Shown here one piece after another: positions 47,701 to 60,300 of a DNA stretch of 64,000 nucleotides; positions within the stretch are counted from its first letter, which is position 1, and each line of letters starts with the position of its first letter. Position numbers and translations under genes: made by a program. Below the pieces are notes generated by a model. It did no database searches, was not told where the DNA came from, and saw only the letters and a list, made by a program, of their open reading frames with translations. Source of the DNA: Quillaja saponaria (Eukaryota; Streptophyta; Magnoliopsida; Fabales; Quillajaceae); assembly GCA_029379385.1 (NCBI GenBank), contig CM055607.1, positions 28,889,235-28,953,234 on the forward strand, in the 5' to 3' direction.

Positions 47701-50700
47701 AATCATAAACTCAAATAACTCAATTCATTTCCATCTCTATGTACATTCTTTAACTTCTTTTGACATTTGCTTTAGGTACAAGGATGAGGTTTGAATTCGT
47801 AAATCTTTTCAATGATATCACAATAAATTAATATTGATCTCAAAACTCAAGCTTTTAAAAATTTCATGATAAAAATATTCTTATTCGGTGAATAATGGGT
47901 TCAAATTAAACTTGGGGCAATTAAGATGTTTTAAGTTATCATGGGAATTTTCATAATCACATACAATTATTCACATGTTTAAACATCTGTTTTAAAAAGT
48001 ATTGTAGTCATTAATGACATCTTGTTAGGTATGTAGTTGGTAGGTACATTGTCCACCCATTGTATATATTTAGGAGTCAGGACTTAGGACCATGTTTTCA
48101 GGTTCGTACCAATAATAATCTTTCTTGTGAATTGCAATTATCTATACCTAATAATCTAATTGTTGTGGTCTCCAACTCTACATTTGAAAATGGATATGAG
48201 GGTTATGTGCTATGCAACTTGTCAATCAATACAAATTAAAAATTTATTAATTATTGACAGTTGCTAGTTCAATTTGCTAGTTCAATTGATAAAAATATTG
48301 AATTAAACTCCACTTAATGACTTTATGAGAGTTTTACCCCTCATTCTCATCTATTCTACTACATACACATACCAGAAAAAAAATTAAAAAAAAAAAAAAA
48401 AACAATTCATGTTTTGTATTTTTTTTTTTCTCTTTTTACTAATGATAATTAGTTGTTATTTACGTGACACTCTTATAAATTTGAACATAATAGGAGAGGT
48501 GTGAGATTTATGTGAAATATAAAAATTGTCGTTTTATATAATATAGGAATATGATATATTGTCTTTTTAATAAATAAAAAATGCTATTATTTCTTCTTCT
48601 TTTTTGCATTTACTCATTATTATGTCTCCTTTTGAGAAATTCTTAAAAGGGTATGTATCCCGCTTGGTGCTATTTTTAAACAAGACATATATAAAATTTA
48701 TTATTTAATTTACGGCAAATATATAATTAAATTTTGACATTGTCAATAATATGATTATATCACACTAGTCTATTTAATTAAAATTAATAGTACTAATTAG
48801 TGTTAGTAACTCTAATTTATAAATTTTAGAAACATAATGATATATAGAAGTGAAAGATAATTTATTAGTGCTAATTTAAGTATGCAGATTTATTGTGTTA
48901 TATTGATGTTTTTTCTTTCTTGTGAATAAATACTTAGACCAAAAAGTTTCTTTAAAATTTATAATTTAATGAAAAATACATATCAGTTACAAAGAATAAA
49001 TCTAGATGCATTACAATAGAAGCATAATTGGACAGGGAAATCAGAGTTTGTCACTTGGACTTGGCGGAATTGGACACACAAAACAGCACTAAACAATTCA
49101 CGGAAAAGGTTATAACCTCGTTTAAGGAAAAAAGCCTATTAATTCATATCTTTAAGACACTGTTGGTTGGGATAATAAAAAAATTGTCTGATGAAAACGC
49201 AGTCCAGTATAATGTTTATCCATGTTTGGTAGAAATTAATACTTTTGTCAGGGATCTTCCAGCATATTTTCAGTTTTTTTTGGCTTAAACATGGAAACTT
49301 ATTATCCCCAAAGGGAGTATCTAACTAAATTACTCGTGGTGGAGAAAAAAAGGGTGATCATTTTGCCTACCCTTAATGCTACAGTATCCATTCCCCCTCT
49401 ATCAAACCCGATACCTTCTTCTCCTAACCTTCATCCCTCATCTTCATTACAAAGCACCTCAAATACCCGCTGCAAGTATGGTGGCTACATCAAATTCGGT
49501 TGCCGCAGTTGACTCCATCAAGGTCGGTTGCTTTGCTGTCCTCCACCTTCGTGCTAAGATTCGACGAAATATGGAGACTTTCTATTGTCTCAAGGCTAAC
49601 AAACTCTAGAATTATGAAAATTTAAGAAAATTAGCATCAAATTTCTTAGGATTTTTTATGAATGTTGGATGGTTTTGTTTTAGTTGAGAATGATTTTTTC
49701 TTCCAAATTGAAAACCTAGGTTACATAATCTCAATTCTAAACTAAAATTTAGGGGTTTTGTGGGTTTTGGTCCTTTGAGATGTTTTATAAGTTCATATGA
49801 AATGTATATTTCTACACGTTCTAGTAGTTAGTAGCAAAAAGATTAGATTGCTACCATTGGTATGTCTTGGAAACTCATAAATAAATTCAAGTTATAGTGA
49901 TTGTGTTGCATGCTTAGAGGATTTTCAAAATGGTAAAATCATAGATGAAATATAAAATACAAAGTGTTTCTTCTTCTCTTGCTAAGTTAGATTGCGTTAC
50001 ATATCTCACGCTAAATATTGAGGTTCTTGGGATATTTGAGTTTTTTTTAAAACTTGATTTCTTAGAAAATGAATGTTCTCTATTGATTAAATCACAGTAG
50101 AACTACTAAAACAACAAACAAATCTCATGGGTTCATACCCACCAATTCACATAAATAATTTGGAAAGTTGTTAAACCCTTTTATACATGTTTGGTAATTG
50201 AGAACTAGTATCATTCTCAAACACTTAAACTACCCATTGGTAAGTTAACAAAACTTGTGGTTTTAAAATATAGAATTGTCTATTGGAGAATACATTATTA
50301 ATTCGTCTCTTTAAAATACTATAAGACATGTGTTTTTTGGCAATGGACTCAATTTGATGAACACGCAATCTCTAGAAATATCATCATCCTCAATTGTATC
50401 TGCTTCTCATGGTGCACGCAAACAATAGTAGCAGACCATGCAATAGTTGAACATCTTCAAAGAATATAAATGTTGTTGATTAGAAACCACAATGAATTTG
50501 AGTACTAGATCTTAATTTGGTTTTTTCTAGTGTTACTAACCGTAGTTATTGTAAAATTTATTTAGAACTATGTATGCCATGTGAAAACCCCGTTTATGAG
50601 ATTGTTTAATTTATTATATTTTCCATTGTGATATTGTTTATTTTTCATTGAGGATGGACTACCTTGATGTCATTAAGAAAAAACTATGTATGAAATGCTT

Positions 50701-51022
50701 CCAAATTGTAACAAAAAAGCATTAACTGATATGCACTTGAAAAATTAGGAAAATGAAAATTTATTATATGAATAATGTAAAATTAGAACCCCCAATCCGT
50801 TATTTTGATGAGTATGTTTTAATTTTTTGGGTTGTTGATTAACTAATGTTGTATTTGTTTTCACTTGTTCAATAACAACGTGTACTTTTCATTACTCCTC
50901 CTATTATTTAGCTAATTGCTATGTTAACTATTATTTATCTACTTTAAAATATTATTTAAATGAAATTAGGAACCTAAAATTGTCTGCAAGCCAAATGATA
51001 AGTAAGATTGTAGACAAGTGGA
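44745..51022. other. AT-rich gene-poor DNA, probably decayed repeats
   Basis: No credible gene. At 46590-46720 there is a GA-rich stretch followed by GGTATCAGAGCC (46719-46730), which resembles the initiator-Met primer-binding site of copia elements. It may mark the end of an old LTR, but no second LTR or coding region was found. An A20 run lies at 47088-47107. At 49028-49288 there is an 86-codon ORF without recognisable domain, followed by a Pro/Ser-rich ORF (49291-49512). I do not support either as a gene. Microsatellites (TAA)n occur near 45940. Confidence 0.35.
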
Positions 51023-51518
51023 TTGAGAAGAAAAAAAAAAAAAGTATCCACCCCTAATTTTGATACTACAAAAGAAATTCGTGACAAGCTGGAAAAACAT
51101 ATTTATTTGACAATGTTACAACCTTATCCAAATTCAACGCATCCAACACATGCATTGATAAATAATTGTTATAGTTCTTTTATGTTACTCATATGCATTA
51201 GTAGATAGATATATTAGTATGATTGTGTATGTTTTGTTGGGGTTGTAGAAGATTAGAACAACTATTGTTGAATTGAAAAGTACATCCACAAAAGATACAA
51301 TTTCAGAATTTATTAGAAATGAGTTTGATAGTTTGTCTTTTTCACATGAATCCATTCTTAGTAGCCATTTGACTAAATTATGTAATGATGGTGAAATAAG
51401 AATGATTATTTATGGTTATTATGTGCTTGTGGATGATAATCAATCACCTAACAATGATGAGAAAATAGAGGATGAGAGTGACATAGTTTTCGTTAAGGAA
51501 AGAGATAATTGTATTTGA
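51023..51518 (+). pseudogene. Degenerate H15 (linker-histone-like winged-helix) fragment
   Basis: Two open segments in the same orientation look like parts of one H15 domain. The first (51023 to about 51160) ends with HPTHALI, like the HPPY-x-x-MI start of plant H15 domains. The second (51249-51518) reads KIRTTIVELK, then ISEFIRNEFDSLSFSHESIL, SSHLTKLCNDGEIRMIIYGY and YVL, with the typical helix 2, recognition helix and beta-wing pattern. It has an acidic tail. A good acceptor (GTTGTAG) precedes 51249, but I found no donor that keeps the frame, so it may be a damaged gene or gene fragment. Plant proteins with this domain are linker histones or HMGA-like chromatin proteins. The rest of the protein was not found. 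Confidence 0.4.
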
Positions 51519-53275
51519 TGAAGTGGAGCACCAAGAAATAAAAGATGCATGAGGAGCTACTGAAAACTAATAGAATAAGTGAGTAAGAGAGATTGAAGGT
51601 TGAAGGATTGCTATTTGTAGATAATGGTGTGTATTTTCTCTCACTTCGTACGAGGAAATTGTATGTATAATACCTATTATCGAGGTCTTAACTTTTTTTT
51701 TGTTGGAATAATGTGTTTATATATGATTGTTTACTTTGTGGTGAATTGTTATATTATGTAAAAGTTTTTCTAAATTTGTTTTGTTTATTATGTAAAGTAT
51801 GTTAGTGTTTTGTTAGTTTATGTGTTGGATGACCGATATATAAAAAAATTAGGAGTTTTTACATGTTAGAATATAAATAGCCTATAAGGGGTATTTCTGT
51901 AAAATTTGTGTATATTATTAGGAATAATCATTTGGATACAAACAAGGAATTGGAATATAAAAAAATTTGGTCAAACCCAAACAGAAAGCTAAATTATGTC
52001 CAAGAACTTATTTCCCAGGCATAGTCACCAAGGAGGGTAAACACTACGACATGAACCAAACAATCCTTGAAGGATCCGTGTTATAGACATGTATTTTTTT
52101 TTTCTTCGTCCATTGTAATATCACGAATAACACTTTTGACTTGTTTTATTCAACGTATATACATATTACATATATTAGATATTTACAGGAGTGTAAGGAG
52201 GGCATTTGCGAATGACAAAATGCTCCCAAACCAAGGAGAATATTCTAACCCAATTTACCAATGAAATGAAAGTTTTAAAGTACCCATTTTCCAACTGGGG
52301 TAAAGCAAGTGGGATTTGTAGTTGGGTGTCTTTGAACAATGAAATGACAATAAAAATGCATAGAAAGTTTTGGACTTCCCATTTTCCAACTTGGGTAAAG
52401 CAACTGAATTCTTATTTTTGAATTATTTTCACTAGAAAGTTGGGGTAAATAATAGCAAATGTTAATCTAGTGAAAGCAATTATAATATTGTATCGGCGTT
52501 ATAATAAAATCACTAGTTAATTTTGAATTGGACTAACTTGTTTTCCCTCTCTTTGTCTGTGCCCTCCTACCACACTCTTTTACCCTCTACTTTACATGTC
52601 TTTCTACTCTTAATTATGGTTGAAAAACAATTCATATGTATAAAAATATAATTAATAAGAAAAATAAATATAAAAGTATCTAAAATATATAATAATATTA
52701 ATGAGGTGGCAGTGGGATGAATCGGATACTTGAATATTCTTAATTAAAGCATGTATCGTCATTCATATTAACAATGTATATTAAATTTTGTACCTTTATC
52801 CACTGTTTTATTTACAGGGGTAGCACTGAACAACTGTAAAATAAAGAAAAACAAACTCGTTAATTGTTATGAAGTATTATCAAATAGCGGAGAATGGATC
52901 TGTAGAAAGTAAATTCATGGAGCGGTCTCTAGAGAGAAAACAACATTTAGACTATGGTAATATTTTTGAGATAGTGTTTATTTACATGAATATCATAATT
53001 CAATTTTTTTATGTTTGATAAAATTAAAAATAAAAATTGGGCTTTTAAAAACACTTTAAAGGTGTTTCTAAAAGTTAATTTCTGCTTTCAAAAATTTTAA
53101 AAACTAAAATAACCTTAACTTTTAATAAAAAAAAAATCACAGTATTATCAAACCAAATATGATTTTGTGTCTTATACTTATTGAGAATAGTTTTTATTTT
53201 ATTAAAAGCAGCATTAAAATAATCAGATGATTACAGCACCTCTCAAAAAGTCACAACTTTACCAATCAAACCTTA
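51519..53275. other. AT-rich intergenic DNA, nothing firm
   Basis: A short imperfect direct repeat (CCCATTTTCCAACTKGGGTA type) occurs at about 52281-52303 and 52378-52400. An inverted-repeat-like, A/T-rich segment at 52960-53270 may be a small MITE. No coding region recognised. Confidence 0.35.
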
Positions 53276-54141
53276 GGGTTAGTTTGATACACATGAAAGA
53301 TTTTTGCGAATTGGAATGAGAAAGAGAATAGGAATTGAATGCTTTATTGTTTGGTAGAATCAATGAGGAAAAATCATTCAATTGTATTTATTTATTTGAT
53401 ATACAATTTTCAAATATGAAATTATAAATAAATTATGTTAAAATGACAAAATCATCCCTAAATAGAAAAATTAATAAAAATTTAACATAATTTATAAAAA
53501 ATTTATATTTTTTAATCTTCTATTAATTTATTTTTACAATTTTATATTATTAATTAATTTTATTATTCGTAGTACTTATATTTGTTTTATTATTTCTTAT
53601 TCTTATTTTTATTATTTATTTACATTAATTAATTCTTTATAATTATATTAATTATTATGAAATGAACGTTATTTTTGTCATTTAACTAAAATGAATTGAT
53701 CTATTATTATTTTTAAATATAAGTTTTTTATTTTTTTTATCTTATATTATTTAATGTGACATGAAGGGTATTTTGTCATTTGACTAAATTTAATATATTT
53801 ATTATTTAGTTTATTTATTTGATGTGCTATGAAGAGTATTTTTGTCATTTGACTAAATTAAATATATTTATATTACTCTTATTTTATTTATCTACAATTC
53901 TTTATTTTATGTGATAAAATGATATTTTTGTCATTTAACTGAACTAAATCGATTCCATAAACGTAAGATTGAGGAATCTCACACCCCTAGTTAGGTTAGA
54001 GAATTCCTACTTCTATAAAATAAAAATAGCTGGAATGAAATAACTATTCTGAGGCCAAATATATACCAAATAAAAGAAAGATCATTTTATAAAATCATAC
54101 ATAGAATAAAATTGTCATTCATGCATACCAAACTAGCCATA
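53276..54141. mobile_element. MITE-like element with about 21-base imperfect terminal inverted repeats
   Basis: The left end GGGTTAGTTTGATACACATGA pairs with the inverted right end TGGCTAGTTTGGTATGCATGA (about 54118-54138 on the plus strand) with 16 of 21 matches. Sub-terminal sequences are also partly inverted (GAATTGGAATGAGAAAG near the left, CTGGAATGAAATAACT near the right). The interior is AT-rich and has the word TTTTGTCATTTGACTAAA repeated several times (about 53680-53940). There is no coding capacity. A target duplication could not be fixed, so the superfamily (PIF/Harbinger or hAT) is open. Confidence 0.55.
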
Positions 54142-55329
54142 AATGATTAAAAGATTCTTTTTTAATCTTAAACACAAACTTTTTGGCTCAATTTCTGTTG
54201 TGTTGAATCTCATGCTACATATATATATATATATATATATGGAAAATCCGAACATACACCACGGTAGGTGTAATTTAACAATATCCACTATTTTACATGG
54301 ACAAAAAACCCATTTTGTTGCTTAATAAAAATATTTGAACGAAGGGTATGCTAGTAATTTCAAAAAAAATTACCAACCCTTAGCTTCCCGATGCTTCTCT
54401 TTCCTCAAAACCTCTCCTTCCTCATTTTCTCACTTAATTTCATTTGATGGTGTTTGAAATGAGAAGACCTTCAGATATCATTAGCCGGTAGTTGGACGTA
54501 GCTATCGTTTCTGGAAAACTTACAAACAGCTTATCCAACTATACATTTCTCAAATTCACATATTCAATGTGTGTTTCATAATTATTAAACTGATTATTCT
54601 TTTTAATTAAACTTGATATTTTAACCGTCTTTACCAAAACAAAAAAAATAAAATTTACCAACAAGTTAATTAGGTCAGAGGTCGGACCACAAGATTTTTT
54701 TAGATTCCAGACAATCGATTTCATAATAAACGTACTAGAGAATGTCTGTTTCAGTGGGCCTTAGTGAAGGGTGCAGCCCATGTGAATGTGGCCCATAAGA
54801 CTTGTTCCATTGAGGGCCCACTGAGGAGGCGCTTTCCAGCCCAACTTGTTAATAAAATAGAAAGGCATGTTTGGCTGCAAGTAAATCTAGATCACACAGA
54901 TCAATTTTAAGCAATATTTAGTTTTGTTTCATTTTCCTAGTAAATCAAGGTACTGGCCTGTTGTTCTCTCACATTGAAAAATAAAAAATAAAAAATAAAA
55001 AATTATTGATAAAAAAGGCCAATGACTTGAAGTATAGAAGATTTGAGGGTTTAATTTATGGAAACCATGCCTTGAACTCAGCTTCTCACGGAACATTTGT
55101 ACAGTAGGGGCTGCTGTCTGACTTGTATTATAAATCAGAAATTGAGAAGGCTAATACCATAACAGCAAAAGACAGCCAGAATCAAAGGCTTCACAAAAAA
55201 TGTATCTGCTTTTACCAAAAAGCCCTTGGTTTTTCTGAAGAAAAGGCTGGAATAAGACCACCTACCAAAAATAGTCCTAAATGATGCATGGCCAACATGA
55301 ATTCTTATAATTCATTAGAATTCAAAAAA
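54142..55329. other. Intergenic DNA with (AT)n microsatellite
   Basis: (AT)n at 54217-54240 and an AAAAAT-type simple repeat near 54977-55002. No gene seen; short ORFs at 54143-54325 and 54539-54724 are not supported. Confidence 0.45.
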
Positions 55330-56297
55330 TTCATAATTTTAAAAAAAGTTAATATTGTCCCTATCATTACTTTTCGTACAAATTGACTTAATAAAGATAA
55401 TGTTATTTAAATATAGACCAAATCAAAAAGTGACATATCACTACAATTGTGTCTAATAATATATTATTTTTAGTTTTAATTCATAAAATAAATAATTAAA
55501 AATAAAAAAATTATTTTTAATTTTCTCTCTTCTTCGATTGTATTAAAAATAAAAAATATTTTTAATTTTCTCTCATTTTTTATTGTATTGTTTTTCCTCT
55601 TCATGAAGCCTTTGAAAAATTCACCTGCTGTGAAATCGGATTTTGTTATGTTAATTTTCTAGTCATTGCACTCTTGTCCGGATGAAAACCCAAAGAGAGG
55701 TTAACAAATGAAGAATTAAAAAATAAAAATTCAGTGAGGTTAGCAAAACCCCACATCATTGATCTTCTAGATAAACACTTCCAAACACTACGAGTCATTT
55801 ACTCGTCTTTATTCTGCTTTCATGGATTGGTAGTAAGTTTTACTTTTTAGATTATCGTGGTCCCAAATTCTTTTCTCCATTTATTTCATTAGAAAAAAAG
55901 CAAAGAAAACATAAAAGGAGAAAATAATTGTACTTGAACATTTCTTCTTTCGATTTCTTCAGACCAAATGAAAGTTGGATATGTTTTGACTTTGTTAATA
56001 TTAGTAAGTGATCTGGTTGGGATTCATAGTGGTGGAGGTGAATTTTGCAAGGAGTTCATGGAGGAGAAAAACAATGTCATCCAAGAATAAGAAAAATTAA
56101 AACTAATTATTATTTTATTTTTTAATAATTTATTTTATATGTTTCAAAATTAAAAATATTTTAGTTGAAATAATTATGATGACATGTCATCTTCTATTTG
56201 AATATGTAAAATAAGTTAATTCATATTATTTTTTATTAAGTCAATTTAGACCAAAAATTACTATAAATACCATATTAACTGAATTTTAAAATTATAA
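55330..56297. mobile_element. Long inverted-repeat (foldback/MITE-like) element
   Basis: The left arm (about 55330-55550) and right arm (about 56100-56297) are diverged inverted copies. Matching landmarks, left against inverted right: CATAATTTTAAAA with TATAATTTTAAAA, AGTTAATAT with AGTTAATAT, AATTGACTTAATAAA with AATTGACTTAATAAA, and GTGACATATCACTACAATTG with ATGACATGTCATCATAATTA. The roughly 550-base centre has no ORF of note. No clear target duplication. Class not resolved. Confidence 0.55.
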
Positions 56298-57397
56298 GTA
56301 ATTAATGTTAATTTTTTACATTGTAAAATTAAAATAAATCATAATGCAAAGATGAAAAATATAATTTAACCTAGAATCAATCTGATCCGTAGAAATTTCA
56401 GCAAAGGGAGGACCCAATACGGCCCGACACGTTGACTGACTCGACACACCACTGGGTTAAAGAATCTTCTGTTCAGACGTAGGATCCACTCAGAAAAGAC
56501 AGAGAGGAACAGGACTAATGGGACCATCTTGATGTTTACAAATGAGTCTAACTATCAAAATTGTTGTATCTTTTTTTTATTTTACAAAGAAGGCAAAGGT
56601 GTTCACAAGCTGCCTACGGAAAGATAAAGTGGACTCACATCCGATGCCTGTCATTTCATGACTCGCATGTACCTTTTTTCTGTTTCTTTTATGCCTCTTC
56701 ATAGTGTCTATCGCATGGCAAGAGCCAAGTTCACAACACTAATGTAAAGAATGACTATAACTCGTTTTCCAAAACTAGCTCATATGAATAGAGAGAGATC
56801 CCAATTTAAGAAAAAAAAAGTTGAGTGTTTCTTTAAGAGATAACAACTTTCAACATAACAAGTCGATTTACAAATTCGACAAGGTGTACTTTCTCTTTTG
56901 AACATTGAGCTGCATCAATTTTTGTTTTCCAGCAAACAAGTTAGGCTAGAAAGGTGGCTCTACAAAAGTTAACTTACCTCTCAATAGTTTGTAGAATTCA
57001 TGAAAACCACCACACAGATGTATCCAACTACCTATCAGCTTAAACATTTTGAAGGAATATTGTTCAAACATATTCTCCCAAAGAAACAAAAATTTGCTTA
57101 TAAGCCATCATGGAGTTTACTGTTTTAATTTAATACCACTAGTAAACATCTTCAAATTCTGTGACATTAGTCAACTAAACAAGCACTTCCCAGGCAAGAG
57201 TCACAGAGAAATTTTGGACCTCCAGATTTCCAAAAGATGTTCAATAATTTCATGATATTCATTCTAACTAGTGACTAAATACTTCTATCAGCTTAAATGG
57301 GTTTCTCCTCTAGTCATATGGATTCAATATATCCATTACAAAAAAAGAAACATGCAAGGCATTACTTACAGACATACTGCTCAAGTACTCTAGTTTG
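56298..57397. other. Intergenic DNA, 3' flank of the cornichon gene
   Basis: Includes the probable 3' UTR of the leftward cornichon gene. The ORF at 57049-57255 on the opposite strand shows no recognisable domain. Nothing else seen. Confidence 0.45.
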
Positions 57398-60300
57398 TTA
57401 CCAAAAGATACGCAAGTCATCGTCATCATCCATCCCAAGAAGGTGGATACCAGATAATGTTAGCCTGAAAATAACAGATACTTATAAGCACATGGATGAC
57501 TTGAAGAGAGGGTGAGGGGAAGATACTTATAAGCACATGGATGATTCGAAGAGAAGGTGAGGGGAAGGAGGAATATTCTTCTTCAGGGAGGAAACAAACT
57601 TGCAACAACAAATGCCAACAAGAACAGTCATAGAATATACAAGAGTGAGAGGGGCAAGAATTTCCATTGGATATGTCCATTGAAACAGAAATGCAAATAA
57701 CTATACAAGTGAAAATTTATATTAAATACTCATTTTATGCCTTCTCACCCAAGTCATTATAGAGCCTCTAGCATTAGTTAAGGAGTTATTTATATGGCAG
57801 TTGACTTCAGTGTAAGGTTTTCTTCACCAACTGATGTGAGATATGCCTCCTTGAATAAGATGTCTAACAGTAACAGAATATGAAACAAGGACAGTATGTG
57901 TGAATCACTGTATGAAATTATACAGACATGAGGACACAGGAAATCCTAAAATTAGGACACATGACAGACTATTGAACTATACAATATGCAAGCAAACTAG
58001 AAAAAGAACTTTCTTCTTTTACTATTCCCAATATAAAACATCTACTACCATCTCAACATGACTTATTTGGATCAGTCAGTTCTGAATTTAGAAATTTGAA
58101 AGCAAATTATGGATGTGTTGTATGAGTCCCATAGTTCCACATCCACCTGTTTGTTAGATAAGTGCTCATGAAGTGTATGCTTGTAATGTTAGTATCTAAC
58201 AAATAATCAACCATTCTATGACACAATCATAAACACTCAGCACCGGATGCTCTAAAAATCATTTCATATTTCACCAAAATATTAGAACCTCAAAGATTAA
58301 TCAAGAATAGCTTTACGACCTGAAATTGCAGGGAATCTGTAGCCACCTACTGTACCCTAGATAGTAGACTAGAAGACTTTGTTCGGAGAAAGGAGGTGGG
58401 TGTGGAGAAGTTGATCTGAGCTTGGAAAAGGCTTGGAGGAGGGGACGTACAGCAAATGCAACCTGTCCCATTTTGCCCAATTACTGTGTCTAATACATCG
58501 GCTTTCCTAGTGATTGTTAAAACACAATCATGCAGGATAGTACAGTTTAAAGAGCCTATTTTCTTAAGAACATGTGGATGAGACTCCCAGGGCTTCTAAC
58601 AATCAGATCAGCAATAATTCTCCAAATATACTTATATTTTTCCCTATGGGGACACCTCGGTCTCGGTGGTTAAGGGCTAGGATTTCCAATGTGGAGGTCT
58701 CAAGTTCTAATCCATAGAATTTATAGAATAAGGAACAGGAGAGATCCTATCATGTAGTGGCCATGTGAACCTTCCAATAAACTAGTAAAAGAAAGTCTTA
58801 TGTTCCAGATCAAAGAGAAAATCAACTGCAGCTGAAACAAAATAATAATAAATAGCCTTCACCAGCCCATGTGTTTGTAAAAAAAAATAAAGTCATTTTT
58901 ACTTTATTAGATGAGATTTTACTTTACAGAATACTAAGTAATGTCTCAGGTATCAAGTCAGTATTAATTCTCATAGCTGAGACTGGGTGAGTTCCCAGAC
59001 CCATTCCCAGTGGCAGACCTCCCTGTTTATAGACAGTCACTTGAACATGCAAAGCACAAATATGACTACATCAAACTCTACTTATTGAGAACTCATCTCA
59101 AATTTGAATGTGATTACAGTTCAACATCGTTTTTTTCGTTAATTAAATGATTAACTATCACTCAGCTGTACCTTTTTTGGTCAACTATATGAATGACTAA
59201 TTTGGATCTTTTTTTCTTTGATAGGTAAGGACTACTTTGGATCTTACTTAAGAAGAAAATGGAAAAGGCCTTCTAGAAGTAGCTGGTACACTGTACCACA
59301 GCTACGTTGATGAGATATAGAAGTTACATTGTATTTAGTATTTATAATTATTCTATCTTTTAAAGTCACTAGGCCAGGCTTTGATCCACTATTGTTGATC
59401 AACAGTAATGAACTCTTCTTCAGAGATTTCACAGTTGCATTCATCTAATTGTAGTGTTGTATATTATATCAAATGCAGATACATATTTTGCATCTTATGA
59501 AGGCCCTCTCTGCAATCCCTAGTCACCCTCTTGCTCCTTCCCTCTCTGACCCTTTCTCACCAATAACAAGTTACTGACTCAAGAAATAAAAATTGAAAAT
59601 ATAAAGGAAGAAAAAATATCTTATTCATTGTACATTATGGTTAATTAATTATAGATCTAGTTCAGATTTGTAAAACACCAAAATTGATCCTTCTAATATG
59701 AACTTAATTAATCTGTTAAAAAGAGAGAGAGAAACAACAAAACCTCATTTGCAAATATATTATTGAAAATGTGTATTGAATCACAAGATCTTGTAGCAAA
59801 GACATCTCAATCAATAAATCATGTTTTGCAGATACAATCTCCTTGATGCAGCATAAAAAACTAAGATTTTAGAAAATGTGATACAATTCTGACCAAATCA
59901 AGAAGACAAGATACCAAGACTTTAGAGATCATATAGCAAATTGACACACACGTTTCAACTTCATTGCAAGTGGGAGTTCATAGGCATATGGGAATATATT
60001 TTTGTAGTCATATGTATAAGTATAACACAGCCAATTGCTGTTTCAGAAGTTAAAATTTAGCAAAATATCAGAAATTATAAATGAAATCAGCCACAAAATT
60101 TCATGCAACTTAATACTGAACTCCCAAAAGATTATATATGAATGGGTTATTTCAAAAAGTAGAACAGCGTCTAATTATTCGACATGCAATTGTAGAATGA
60201 TATTCTTCATGTAGCAAGTATCCTTAAGATATAATTCAGCTATGAAAGACAAATAAACAAAGCAATAAGCATATAATAGCCAAAGTTCAGTACACGAGGA

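Noticed and set aside
49028..49512. Two consecutive ORFs (86 and 73 codons)
   Set aside because: Neither matches a family I know; they lie in decayed AT-rich DNA. Kept only as a remark in the gap entry.
58648..58725. Possible tRNA gene
   Set aside because: A and B box-like words exist but there is no acceptor stem or anticodon arm pairing; SINE head is the better explanation.
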